Source: Myrica gale
Lineage: Eukaryota; Streptophyta; Magnoliopsida; Fagales; Myricaceae
NCBI GenBank assembly: GCA_963930655.1
Contig: OZ005601.1
Span: forward strand, 16,670,001 to 16,734,000
Length of the DNA stretch: 64,000 nucleotides
Direction of reading: 5' to 3'
Below, piece by piece: positions 47,240 to 58,087 of the stretch; position 1 is the first letter of the stretch; each line of letters begins with the position of its first letter. The notes under the pieces were generated by a model that searched no databases, was not told the DNA's origin, and saw nothing but the letters and a program-made list of their open reading frames with translations. The translations under genes were made by a program, and so were the position numbers.

Positions 47240-48091
47240 ATGCCGCCGAGTAGTCGACCCCCTCGTTCCCAGCATTCGGGAACACCTTCTCAGAGAAGGA
47301 TGACAGCACCCGAGTATCGAAGCCTGTTCAGGGTTAATCATAGAACCCAAGGTTCGACGAGACAGTCGGGAAGCCATGAGGCTCCGACTCACGCATCACA
47401 TGAGACGGATAGAGGGGACCCCCGAGGAGCGTACCAAACCCACGTAACGTATTGGCAGCAAGGTATGGCGGGGACATACCAGCCCCCGCCACCCCCGCCA
47501 CCTGACCAACCTGGACCTTCCAGGTGGGGTCAACCCTTATCTCCAGATTGTTCTGGATATCTGGAGGGTATTTATTGGCCAGAGTCGCCAATAAACGCCA
47601 TTCCCTTAAGGACCATGTTACCCGAAGACTTTGAGGAAGATCCGGAAGAGGATCCGGAAGAGGATCCGGAAGAGGACCCGAAGGAGGATCCGGAAGAAGA
47701 CCCCATGGAACAACATCCGATACCTAGTGAGACTAGAGAACGATCCCAAGAACGACCTAGGCGTAGTAACTCGAGACGTGAGTGTACACCTAGGCGATGT
47801 AACGAGAACCGACACCGTCGAAGAGTTAGGGCTCAAGACGCTGGATCGGAGACCCACTTTTCGTCACAGGAAGTAGAGTCTAGACCTAGGTTTCATGGAC
47901 CACCCGAGAACGTCATCCATGACCCTAGTCTAGAGGAACCAAGTCAAGGAATCAGATCGCACTCTTGGACGGGGAGTAATTCCCCAGATCGTGTTTACCA
48001 GGGAGAGATTAGTAGTGGGACAAGCACTAATGTTCGTCCCAATCCCCATTGTCCTACACCTACGCAATCAGGGCAAAATTTCTGGTGGTAA
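47240..48091 (+). CDS. Additional sense ORF between integrase and 3' LTR, unknown function
   Basis: A 283-codon ORF starting ATG at 47240, 167 bp after the pol stop and ending 40 bp before the 3' LTR. No known domain was recognised. The product would be hydrophilic and probably disordered: Ser/Thr/Arg-rich start, a proline run (PPPPPPP, about residue 86), an acidic repeat of EEDP units (about 134-155, encoded by 12-bp direct repeats at 47634-47705), then an Arg-rich block (about 165-200), ending in FWW. The ATG is directly preceded by TTATGTTGTCAG, with CTGAC-type branch-like sequence upstream, which looks like a splice acceptor. Expression from a spliced RNA is an inference. It may also be a chance survivor; the lack of stops over 850 bp supports a real gene. 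Confidence 0.6.
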   Translation: MPPSSRPPRSQHSGTPSQRRMTAPEYRSLFRVNHRTQGSTRQSGSHEAPTHASHETDRGDPRGAYQTHVTYWQQGMAGTYQPPPPPPPDQPGPSRWGQPLSPDCSGYLEGIYWPESPINAIPLRTMLPEDFEEDPEEDPEEDPEEDPKEDPEEDPMEQHPIPSETRERSQERPRRSNSRRECTPRRCNENRHRRRVRAQDAGSETHFSSQEVESRPRFHGPPENVIHDPSLEEPSQGIRSHSWTGSNSPDRVYQGEISSGTSTNVRPNPHCPTPTQSGQNFWW

Positions 48092-48094
48092 AAG

Positions 48095-48131
48095 AAATTC
48101 CGAGGTCGGAATTTTTATAAGGAGGGGAGAA
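48095..48131 (+). promoter_or_regulatory. Inverted repeat and polypurine tract before the 3' LTR
   Basis: AAATTCCGA (48095-48103) and TCGGAATTT (48106-48114) form a perfect 9-bp stem with a 2-base gap. It is followed by the purine tract AAGGAGGGGAGAA (48119-48131) directly before the LTR. The purine tract primes plus-strand synthesis. The stem sits where related elements have a similar 'ttcgaggacgaa' motif. Confidence 0.75.
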
Positions 48132-51100
48132 TGTGAGACCCCGATTTTCCCCTACGTAATTGCTTATGTATTATTTTATTTTTCCAATGTAATAGTTTTT
48201 ATTTCTTAATGGGGCTATGTTTTGGCCAATGTATGGCCTAATTTCTTATGTTATGGTATTTCGATTAAAATGGGATTTTATTTCATAAAATCTCTTTAAA
48301 TAATTAATATGCCGTTTTAATGCAAGTACAAATTATATTATGTTAAGAGCCGAAATTTGCAAGTAAGTTCCTCTTTTACAAATTGATATTTTTCATTTAC
48401 CTACTATGATTCATGGGCCATGTAATTCGAATTATGCTTTAATAATTTCCTTGTATAAGCCGAAATTATTAATAGATTAAAAAATGAAATTCTTTTGAAT
48501 ACATGGATTTAATATTGTATGTGACATGTAATATTATGATGTGTTCTATATTATTAATAGAATTTCCATATGAATATTCAAATGATAAGCTATGTAGTTA
48601 TGTGATAAGTTTAGAAATGATTTAATTGATAAGCACACTTGCTTATCATAGTGATAAGCAAGCATGATAAGCTAGAAAACCTTTAGAGTGATAAGGCCTT
48701 GTGATTATTGTAGAGATAGGCTAAGGCCATTATCACATGATAAGATATCATACTTGTAAGGTGATAAGCTATTGGAATGGATAGATAAGTAAGAGAGCTT
48801 ATAAAGTGATAAGTTAGGAGAGAATGAAACTAAGTTGAAAGTTGGTTGCCATTTAATGTGGAAGTAACTAGGTTGGTTGAAAAGCAACCAAACTAAGTGA
48901 GACACAAGCCATCTACGTAAATGCTATGGGATGAATTTGAAAAGCCAAAGCAAGGCCATGTGAAGTGTAAGAGATGTGTAAGTGGTGTAAGGGAGATGAA
49001 AAGCCATAAAGCAAGGCCATGTGAAGAGTAAGAGATGTGTAAGTTGTGTAAGATGATGAGACAACTCATGGAAGTAAAAAGAGAAGAGAAAAGCAAGAGA
49101 GAGAGGGAGTGATTTACGTTGGAGCATATGAGGAGAGAAAGAGAAGAATTTAAATGCAAGCCAATTTTGAAGACATGTGATGTGAGAGTGAGAGAAGTGA
49201 AAGGAAATAAAAAAGAGAGAGAAGGATGTGGACATAGCCTTGGTCGGCCAACCCCTCCATTCATCCCCCCTCCCTCTTTCAAATTCTCTCATGACCATTC
49301 TCTCTCTCAACCCTATGTCATAGCCTTAGGGTTGCATGGGGAGACTCAAACTCACACAAACCCTTTGCAAATGCCATGACCGAATCCCTCATTCACTCAA
49401 CTCTCTCCCATTCTAAGCCTTGGCCGAATATTGCAAACCTCTCCATTCTCTCCCATTTTCAAGCCTTGACCGAATCTCACACTCAAGAGTTCAAGGTTTG
49501 TGCATTTCATCTTGCCTCTAAACCACTTCCATCTAGCTTGCCAAAACCCATTCCAAAAGCCAAGTAAATCTCTCTTGTTGTAGACAAAAGTCCTACCTTG
49601 AAAACCCTAGTCATTTGACACCATTTCTCTTCAAACTTACCATATTCTCTCAACCACCATAGAGTTTCTTTTAAACCAAGCTTGGTCATTTCTAAGGAGG
49701 GTGGACAGAATCTTTGAAGGAGGAGAAGGATAGGAAGAGTTGGTAAAGAGTAAAGGTAAGATTAGTCATTGATGTTCTTGCCTTAAACATCATAAGTACT
49801 AACCATAGATGTTTTATTTTCTAGGTGCTCAAGCTTGGACAAACAACAAGGTAAGGCTAAAATGATTTTGTTGGGTTAGCATGAGTGGCCGAATGGCCTA
49901 TGTATAAGATCTTGAAGTTTTATTTTGATAGATGCCTTGATGTTGTTAGATCTTGGATGCTTAGGAACCCTAGGTTGTTTACATGCTAGATCTAACCATG
50001 GAAGCCCTAGATCAAATGTTGTATGTGAAGAAAAAGGCAAATGAAGAACAATGTATGCTAAAGGAAGTTAGATCTAAGTTTTGATATGTTGGGTTGATGA
50101 AAAAAATGATATCTTTGTTTAGATCTATGGATAGTAGTGTGAATAAAGAGTAGATCTATTGTTGATGGAATTATTTGATAAAAAGGATTAAGTGTATGCA
50201 TGCTAGTTAGGTCACAAAAATGCAAAGGATATGCATGATATGATTTTTAGCATGAAAAGGGTACATTTTGGGGTAAGGCCGAAAATGAGCTATGTGGATT
50301 TTTATGTATAGTTTTGAATATGTGTAGATCTGGACATTGGACTTAACATGTGCAAGATTTATGATCTTAAATGCATAGTAGATGATTATGTTAAGTATTG
50401 GAAGCATGCATATTGAAGGAAATAAAAGAAAACTAATCATTGGGTAAAAACATGAGTTGGTCGAATGCCATGAGTATGGTGTATGGTATTGGTGTTTTGA
50501 TTTATAGATATTAGGTTGTGAAAATTGTTGATTGGAGGATGGGATCACCCTTGGAGAAAAGTTGTGATTAATTGGTGCATAAATGGTAGTGGCCGAAAGT
50601 TGCAAGAAGTTAACCCTAAGTGCAATTTATAATTTAGGTATTTTCATTGTTGTGTTGGATAAGAAATTAGGGTGAGGCTAGTTGGAATAATGTTGTAGAG
50701 CTATGATCTTTTATTCAATATTATTGGAACCCTAGTTAAGTTTTACTCGGGTTTTATTTGAGGTTTAAAGTCTAAGTTAAGATTTAATCATGAATAATTT
50801 ATTAATAGTTAGATATAAGGTTTAATGTAGTACGTGTAATAAAAAGAGACTTAGGTTTAAATCTAAACCTATGAGTATTATTTAACCCTAATCGAGACAT
50901 GTACACGGATAAATATATTTTATTTCAATAAAAATATTAATGATTTAATAAGCTAAGTTTTGAATATTTAAGGAAAAGAATAAAATAATTAAATAAATTT
51001 CAGTGATATGTATATATAGATATATATATATATATATATATATCTTCGATTGATGACTGATTTCAAAAGAAATGATTTCATAATTCTTAAAGTCTAAAAG

Positions 51101-52279
51101 AATATTTGAATCGCTTGTAGGCGATCCACGTGTCTGTATATACGAACAAGAAGACCAAGAGTAAGTGGAATAGTAAGTGGATACTGTAAGTGGACAGTAA
51201 GTATTTCTTTTCAAAACCGGAATGACACACTGCATCGTTTCATGAATAAGCATGAATTTTAAGAAAGCATGACATGATATGAATTTCATGAACAAGCATG
51301 AATTTTAAGCAAGCATGACATGACATGTGCATTGCATGAATTTTTCAAGAAGAAAATTATGCAATGATTTTTATGGAAAGAATACGAGAAGTTTTATGAA
51401 ACGATAAGTTAATATAAGGGGCACCGGTCGGTACCGTACCATCAAGTTGGACTCCCATACCGAAGGACATTTATGAGAAGGATGGGTGAATCCAAGAGGC
51501 TGTGCAAGCCACACTGAAGGACAGTGAGAAGGTGTGGTGCCTCCAAGGGTCGTGTCTAGCCATCAGGCCCGGGGCCACTTCAAGGGCTAGCTCGACCAGA
51601 TGTAAAGTCTCTAAGGGAATTCGGGGACGGTTCCGAAGGGAACGCACAACCCTGACTTCAGGGGTCAAATGGAGCGAGCCCACAAGTAAAAGACATGAAA
51701 TAATTATGATAAGGCCAACAAGGGCACAAGTACGAAATGAATGATTTTTAAGGGCCAAGGGCCAGTTTTACAAGCGAGTATGAAAGAAAGTGGTTTTCAA
51801 GGGCCTGGGGCCGAAAACACTAAGCAAGAGCATATGCATAATTCATGAGCACGCATATGCATCAGTTATCAAGTTTTCTTTCTTTCATGATTAAGCAAGC
51901 ATGAGTCAAGAGCATGATTTAAGTTTTACGTTTTTCCCTTACTGAGTCTTTTTGACTCACGTTTTTAAAACTGTGTCATTCCAGATGTATCAGGTGAAGA
52001 GAGTCAGGAGGACTACCTGACCTAGATGCCCAAGATGTTAAGCTTCGCATTTTGTTGATAGTGACATGTGTGTCACTAATTGGGTTCTAATATGTTTTAA
52101 ATATTTGTTTTGTATGAATTTAATGAGAACCCTGATTATGTAAGTATTTGCTCAAACCCCTCGCGATCCTGTACGTTTCCGCCGTAATCAAGTGAGAAAA
52201 TAAGTAAGAACGCTGGAGCCATCCGGGGGATAGCTCGCGGCTGTCACGGTCCCTGCGGGATGCCGTTCGGGGCGTGACA
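48132..52279 (+). repeat. Chromodomain-Gypsy 3' LTR, right copy
   Basis: 4148 bp, preceded by a polypurine tract and followed by GAGTC (52280-52284), so it is a genuine 3' LTR. It is near-identical to 38433-42578 (roughly 0.5% difference by eye, plus small indels). No gene is in it: ORFs at 48893-49310, 50207-50605 and elsewhere are LTR sequence. Confidence 0.93.
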
Positions 52280-52284
52280 GAGTC

Positions 52285-53400
52285 AATAGCATCAAGGTGG
52301 GATTGTTGCCAGTGAGGACCATGCCATCGACATATAGCAAGAGATACTTAGTGCCTGTCAGGGAATGGTAGACAAACAAAGAGAATCTGCCCCACGGAGA
52401 AAACATCAAAGCTTCATCAAGAAGGAGCTGAAATGATGAAACCAAGTATGAGCGGCTTGTTTTAAGCCATAAATCGCACACCCTTCAAGTAGCCAGGAGG
52501 TTGCACCATGTATACTTCTTTAGAAAGATGACAATGGAGAAAGGCTTTCTTAACATCTAATTGATGTAACGACCATCTAAACGTGACTGAATAGACAATA
52601 TAGTCTAGATAGTAGCAGGAGCTCCAAAAGACTAAAGGTATCTTCAAAATCAAGTCTATGAACTTGAGAGAAGCCCTTAGCCACAAGGCGAAACTTATGA
52701 CATTCAATGGAGCTATCGGCATGGAGTTTGGTCTTAAAGATCCAATGACAACCAAGCACAATAAGATTAGAAAATTGAGTGGGAGGAGAGGAGGTGGGCG
52801 TTGCAAATGCAGGAGATTGTCGATGAAGGTCCCACTAATAGTATCACTACTTGGCAAAAAAAAGAATCCAAATAGGGGAAGGAGCAACAAATTCATTGGA
52901 GCATTTGAAGGCAGACTATTAGTAGAATCCAAACAATCAGAGAAGGTCATATATGGTGTCAAGCTGGGAATTTCTTGTGTATCATCACTCACATAATGTA
53001 AAATATTTTCATAAAATGACACATGGCGAGAGACATAAAAGGACACAAGGAGAGAACTTGATAGATAAGTTGTTAGGAGAATAATCTTGCAAAATAAAGA
53101 GAGCATAAACAACCACCTTTGTGAATGGGGTGCTATAACCTAAAAGGATACAAGGAAAGGACTTGATAGATAACTTGTTAGAAGAATAATCTTGTAAAAT
53201 AACGAAAGCATAAACAACCAAAGGAGCGGTGCATATAGTAATTGGATTCTTTACCAAACAGAAGCTTCTATTGAGTTTTGACACCAAGAGTTTGGGAGGG
53301 GAGTCAATTGATGAGATAAATGGCTGTAGAGAAGGGCTCAACTTAAAGGGGCAATGGCACACGAGTAAGAAACAAAAGGGTTAGACCCATTTTAGTAACA
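52285..53400 (-). pseudogene. Degenerate Copia pol fragment (integrase C-terminus to RT)
   Basis: On the minus strand: LSIKSFPCILLGYS (integrase C-terminal region, near 53150), then LGCHWIFKTKLHADSSIE and [13 protein letters not shown] (RT start, near 52700), [20 protein letters not shown] and the YVDG motif near 52340. Stops and frameshifts are frequent. 52285-52687 is the right-hand copy of the duplicated segment at 42584-42987. An internal tandem duplication of about 80 bp lies at 53033-53221. The rest of RT and RNase H, expected at lower coordinates, is absent. Confidence 0.85.
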
Positions 53401-54050
53401 TGGTGGTGTTTATGTTTAGCAATCCTATTTTGATTCAGTGTATAGGGCAAGTGACATGAAAAATTTGCAATTATACTCGTTTTAAATGTACTAATCTGGC
53501 AATTTGCTCCTTATCAATTGCTCCTCCTTTCATTTCTTCCTTTTTGTGTCCTTCACAAAGAATATGCTAATCATAGAGAAAATTAAACTTTCCCAAGAAA
53601 AAACACCTTATAATAAAAATTTATGCAATTGTGACTTCTTTTACTTTAGATTGCATCTTTATAGATCCATGAATTCAAAAATGTGTATTTATATGTGACC
53701 TTAGAGCACTAGATATGTTTATAACTAAATAAAAGATTATATTTTGAAAAAAAAATCATGACCCTTAACAAAGAGACATAGTTGTGAATTTCATTAATAA
53801 TCAACTAACACCAAGAGGCAACTGTAAAGTCATTAAGCTAAAGCGAGAGTTCGAAAAAGTCATGACCTAAAGAGACAAAGTTCTGAATTGTATCAATAGT
53901 CAACTTACACAAAGAGGCAAACGTAGAGTCATCAACATACAAGTCACGATTTTAGTTGGATTTTCTATACAACAAGCAAGAAACTAAAAAAATATTAATT
54001 TCAGAAAATTCAATACAACAAACAAGTCACTATTTTACTTATCTTTTTTT
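53401..54050. other. Unclassified AT-rich sequence with a tandem duplication
   Basis: No gene. A unit of about 100 bp around 'aaagagaca.ag...caactaacac.aagaggcaa' appears twice, at about 53770-53840 and 53873-53945. The left end of the following SIRE-like 3' LTR could not be placed and may lie in this stretch. Confidence 0.4.
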
Positions 54051-54396
54051 GTGTCGACACCATGTTTTCATCTTTCGGGAGTAAGTGCAATGTGTCGACA
54101 CATGTCCTGTATGTGTCAACACCTAAAAGACCAGGGGACAAAAATCAGTATCTTTGAAGTTTTCATTCTATTCCAAAACCCTTTTAAGTGCCTATGACTT
54201 GAAAATTTTATCTTATCAACCTGTGTAAAGTTTTTCAAGTGAGAAGACTTTTGGTGAGATAAACATAATCCTTTTGAAGATACGACTTGGAAATTGTGGA
54301 TTGACAATATAAACTCTAAAAGCCTTTGAAACTTAGAGTAATTTGTTATCATCAAAATCATTTATTGATTGTTTGCAAAACAACCTTGGGCTAACA
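54051..54396 (-). repeat. SIRE-like 3' LTR, proximal part
   Basis: The minus strand begins TGTTAGCCC at 54396 after the tract AAAAAGTGGGAGAT (54397-54410). The remainder toward lower coordinates is not delimited. It contains GTGTCGACAC at 54051 and 54092 and the variant GTGTCAACAC at 54113; the last two are 21 bp apart. Confidence 0.6.
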
Positions 54397-54410
54397 ATCT
54401 CCCACTTTTT

Positions 54411-54938
54411 GATGATGACAAAACCATGTTAAAAACAACAATTTGCTACCAAATAGAAAAGCTCACCCTGAGAACAAACAGGAGTTTTTCATGATATCTT
54501 TAGCAAAAGGACTTTGAGATTTTACAAAAAATTTGCAAGAGTTTCGTTTGTAAATAAAGGTTTTCCAAAAATTAAATCACAAGAAAGAAACACTTCTATA
54601 TCTTCCTCCAAAGTTCTCAAACTTCAAAATTACCAACCATAACACAAGACTTCATATAGTGAGGATTTGAGAGTTAGAAAGACTACCTCTAAAGCAAGTT
54701 CCATTTGTCCATTATGAAGTGCAAATAGATAAGCACTTCTCAAAAACTTCATAGAACTTCCTTAGAGAATAACAGATATCAACATAGCAAGTTCAAAATA
54801 TAGGGAATCATACATGAATATAATCACAACATCTCAACACAAAACAGAGATAAACATAGACATCATAATAAGCTTGAATAATCATTACAACGGACAAGAA
54901 ATTGTTCAAAAGATATACATCCGAAAAGAGGACAAAAA
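54411..54938 (-). other. Non-coding region between envelope-like ORF and 3' LTR
   Basis: AT-rich, no recognisable gene. It is the 3' untranslated part of the SIRE-like element, ending at the purine tract. Confidence 0.6.
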
Positions 54939-56425
54939 TCATAAGATCAAAAAGAAATGCCCTCTAGGTGAGCTTAGGAAGTCAGTGACATAACTTAGCC
55001 AGTTAACCCAAGTGGTGGAGAACCAATATGTCCATCTGAGCACCAGGGGACGAAGATTTTGATCTTCATCCAAATGTATCTCGGTGGCCTTGACCACATC
55101 TTCAGCAGTTGATTTCACAACATGCTTGAGAATTTCAGATGTAGAGGCAAACTCATCCACTGAATTTTGAATCACATTGCTGGCCACTTTGATAATGTTG
55201 TTAACTTGATGCTTAAGATTCCTCTTGTCCTTAGAGAGAATCCCAAGATGGCCAGTGTGATCAAGAAGCATGTTTTTGATGTCTTCAAACCCGATCTTCA
55301 TACAGGTGGCCAATTCCTCCATATTCTTCCCCAATTTTTGTTGTCTTTGTTTATCTCACCCATGGAGACTTCAAGGGAGTTTAACCGAGACTGATGAGAG
55401 CTACCAGCAGTAGCCTTCAGTGAGGTATATCCAAATGGTGGAGGGGAGACAGAGATAGGGATATGCTCCTTTATAGGAGGCCTATCAGTGGATTCAGCAT
55501 CTTCCTCATCTTTACTATCTTCTTCAGACCCGGAACTCTTGTCACAAATTTTCTGAAGTGTCACCACACATTTCTTCACCCATTCCCCATCCTCATTTTG
55601 CATAAAACCCATCAATTTAAGAGCTTTCTAGTTATACTCTTGAGAATCTTTGGGTTTTTCTCTAACTTCCCCAGCTACATCAATCTCAAAGACATGAAAA
55701 AGATGAGTAAAAAACATCCCATAAGGCAGTCCGTGCCTTTTCTTTTCAGAGGCGGCCTTCATATGATTAATCATTAAATGACCAAGATTCATCTGGGTAC
55801 GGGTGATTGAATAGTACATGACGAATAACTCCAAGAAGGTAATGTACTAAAATTTACCAATCTTTGTTAAAATAACATGGCACACCATGTGATGTAATAT
55901 TCGTCTATGAACTGTTAAGTCACTGGCAGTGGGTCTAATCACATTATCTAGGGTTGGATTATCCAACACAACCCTAAGAATTTTGAGAGGTTCTACCTCA
56001 GACATCCCCATCCAATTATAAGCATCCTGAAACTTCTTTCCACCATTGGGAGCAGAGATCAATGAATTTAAAGATGTTGCAGATAAATCCAAATGTTTAC
56101 CATTTACATAACTAGTGACAAACTCAGATGTAGTGTGTTGAAGGTTTGCATACACCAATTTCACAAGGTAAGCTTCTAAAATCTTGTAGAAACCGATTCT
56201 TACAAAGACCTGACCTGTAGATGTAGGCCTCGGTAGAGGGCATGGCTTCCTAACATTTTTCCTTTTCTTCCGTGCTCGGGAACTGACAGATGAAGGCGTC
56301 TGATGAGAGGAAAGCTTGGGTGACCGGAAGACATCTCGGCAGAGGCAGGAGAGGCTGTCAGCGGTAGCGTTTTGAGAGGTGGCCGGAGGGTGAGAGGATT
56401 TTGTGGGGAAGAGAGAAAATGGCAC
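54939..56425 (-). pseudogene. Envelope-like ORF of the SIRE-like element
   Basis: The minus-strand frame starts about 56425 with no clear ATG (the first codon there is GTG). The N-terminal 70 residues are Ser/Pro/Arg-rich. A conserved core contains ILEAYLVKLVYANLQHT, LHHMVCHVILTKIGKF, then HLMINHMKAASEKKRHGLPY and KLMGFMQNEDGEWVKK, the arrangement annotated as 'envelope-like protein' in plant Copia elements. An acidic linker (SGSEEDSKDEEDAES) follows, then a Lys/Asn-rich, possibly coiled-coil tail. Two in-frame TAGs (about 55847 and 55628) and one frameshift (about 55330) break it. A viral-type envelope function has not been shown for such proteins; the name rests on position and similarity. 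Confidence 0.72.
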
Positions 56426-56866
56426 TGTTTGGGTGAGAAAGAGAGTATGCGAAATGAGGGGAAAGAAATGTGTTGACTCTTGCCCTAAATAGGTTCAATA
56501 GGACATGCGTGCACCCAATTTTAAAAACACTGTGCCTGAAAGATGTGTCGGCACATTGCACATGTACCCGAGAGCATTTTTAAAGGACTTAAAAAATGGA
56601 AGCTTATGTGTTGACAGATAGACTTATAAGTGTCGACACATATTTCCTTGGTGCAAATGTCCACGAAAACCAGAAGTGTTGACACTTGAATAACGAAGTG
56701 TTGACACATCCCAAGCAAAGAAAATTCCTTCAAGGATTTTTCAAAGAAACATGATTTAAAAACAATGTAGAACACTTAAATACATAAAACAGAACATGTT
56801 CAAAACAATCAATGGAGCATAATCAAAAAGAAAAATCAAGCATATTTCATCACTTTAATCCAATGG
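56426..56866 (-). other. Spacer between pol and envelope-like ORF, with palindrome variants
   Basis: No gene. It contains GTGTCGGCAC (56545), GTGTTGACAG (56608), GTGTCGACAC (56630), GTGTTGACAC (56676) and GTGTTGACAC (56698), in pairs 22 bp apart. These are decayed relatives of the GTGTCGACAC motif in LTR-A. Confidence 0.7.
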
Positions 56867-57420
56867 TTATATCATTTCTATCTCTTGGCGAATACAACAA
56901 AATCTATCCTTATTAAGGGGTTTTGTGAAAATGTCCGCCAATTGAAGGTCGGTATTTACAAACTCAAGAACAACGTCCCATCTTTGAGTATGATCACGAA
57001 TAAAGTGATGTTTTATCTCAATGTGTTTTTTCCTAGAGTGCTGAATTGGGTTTTTAGTAAGATTTATAGCATTGGTGTTGTCACATTTTATTGGGATGAG
57101 AGAGTAATGAAGATTAAAATCTTCCAATTGTTGTTTCATCCACAATACTTGTGCACAACATTTGCCACAATAATATACTCGGTTTCCGTAGTTGATAGAG
57201 CTATGGAGTTTTGTTTCTTACAACACCAAGAGACTAGTGAGGGACTAAGAAATTGGCATGCACCACTAGTACTCTTTCTATCAATTTTACATCCAGCATA
57301 ATCCGCATCCGAGTATCCTTGTAAATTAAATTCAACACACATAGGATAGAACAATCTAAGATTTTGAGTGCCAACAAGATATCTAAAAATACGTTTTATC
57401 GCAAGAAGATGAGATTCCAT
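56867..57420 (-). pseudogene. SIRE-like RNase H
   Basis: On the minus strand from 57420: LAIKRIFRYLVGTQNLRLFY (RT tail), YSDADYAGCKIDRKSTSG, SIALSTTETEYIIVA, then after a frame change IKCDNTNAINLTKNP, KHIEIKHHFIRDH and LADIFTKPLNKDRF. All standard Copia RNase H motifs are present. One frameshift lies at about 57140. The stop is at 56867. Confidence 0.88.
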
Positions 57421-58087
57421 AGGACATGATTAATATCTAGCACATATGCAAATACTAAACATTATGTCCGGTCTACTAGCAGTAAGATAGAGTAAAGATC
57501 CAATGATACCTCGGTATTTGGTTTGGTCCACATCCCTACCTTTCTCATCTTTTTCCATTTTTGTTGATGGACTCATAGGTGTGTTCATCGATTTTGAATT
57601 GTCCATAGAAAATCACTTGATAAGATCTGTAGTATACTTTGCTTGATTGATGAAGATTCCCTCATTGCTTTGTTTGATTTGAAGTCCAAGGAAATAGATC
57701 AATTCTCCCATGAGGCTCATCTCAAATTCACTTTGCATTACTTGAGAAAACTCTTGACTCAAGAATTCATTAGATCTAAAAGTGATATCATCAACATAAA
57801 ATTGAACAATCAACAAATCATTGTCTTTTTCTTTAGTGAAAAGAGTAGTATCAATTTTGCCTCGTGAAAAATCATTTTCAATGAGAAAAGAGCTTGACCT
57901 TTCATACCATGCCCGAGGTGCTTGTTTTAATCCATAAAGAGCCTTTGTGAGCTTATACACATGATTAGAAAGCTTTTTGTCTTCAAAGACCGGTGGTTGC
58001 TCAACATATATCTCTTCCTTAAGGAATCCATTTAGGAAAGCGCTTTTGACATCCATTTGAAAGAGTTTAAAATCTTTATGTTGTGAA
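57421..58087 (-). pseudogene. SIRE-like reverse transcriptase, C-terminal part
   Basis: On the minus strand: [44 protein letters not shown] and the catalytic-type FYVDDI. It breaks near 57613, and a degraded stretch at 57421-57612 carries the RT connection. It is joined to the RT start at 59785-60041 once the insertion at 58088-59784 is removed. Confidence 0.88.

Noticed and set aside
38433..52279. Reading the two 4.1-kb LTRs as the pair of one ordinary full-length element
   Set aside because: The left LTR has the target duplication on both sides, is followed by Copia flank instead of a primer site, and gag lacks its start.
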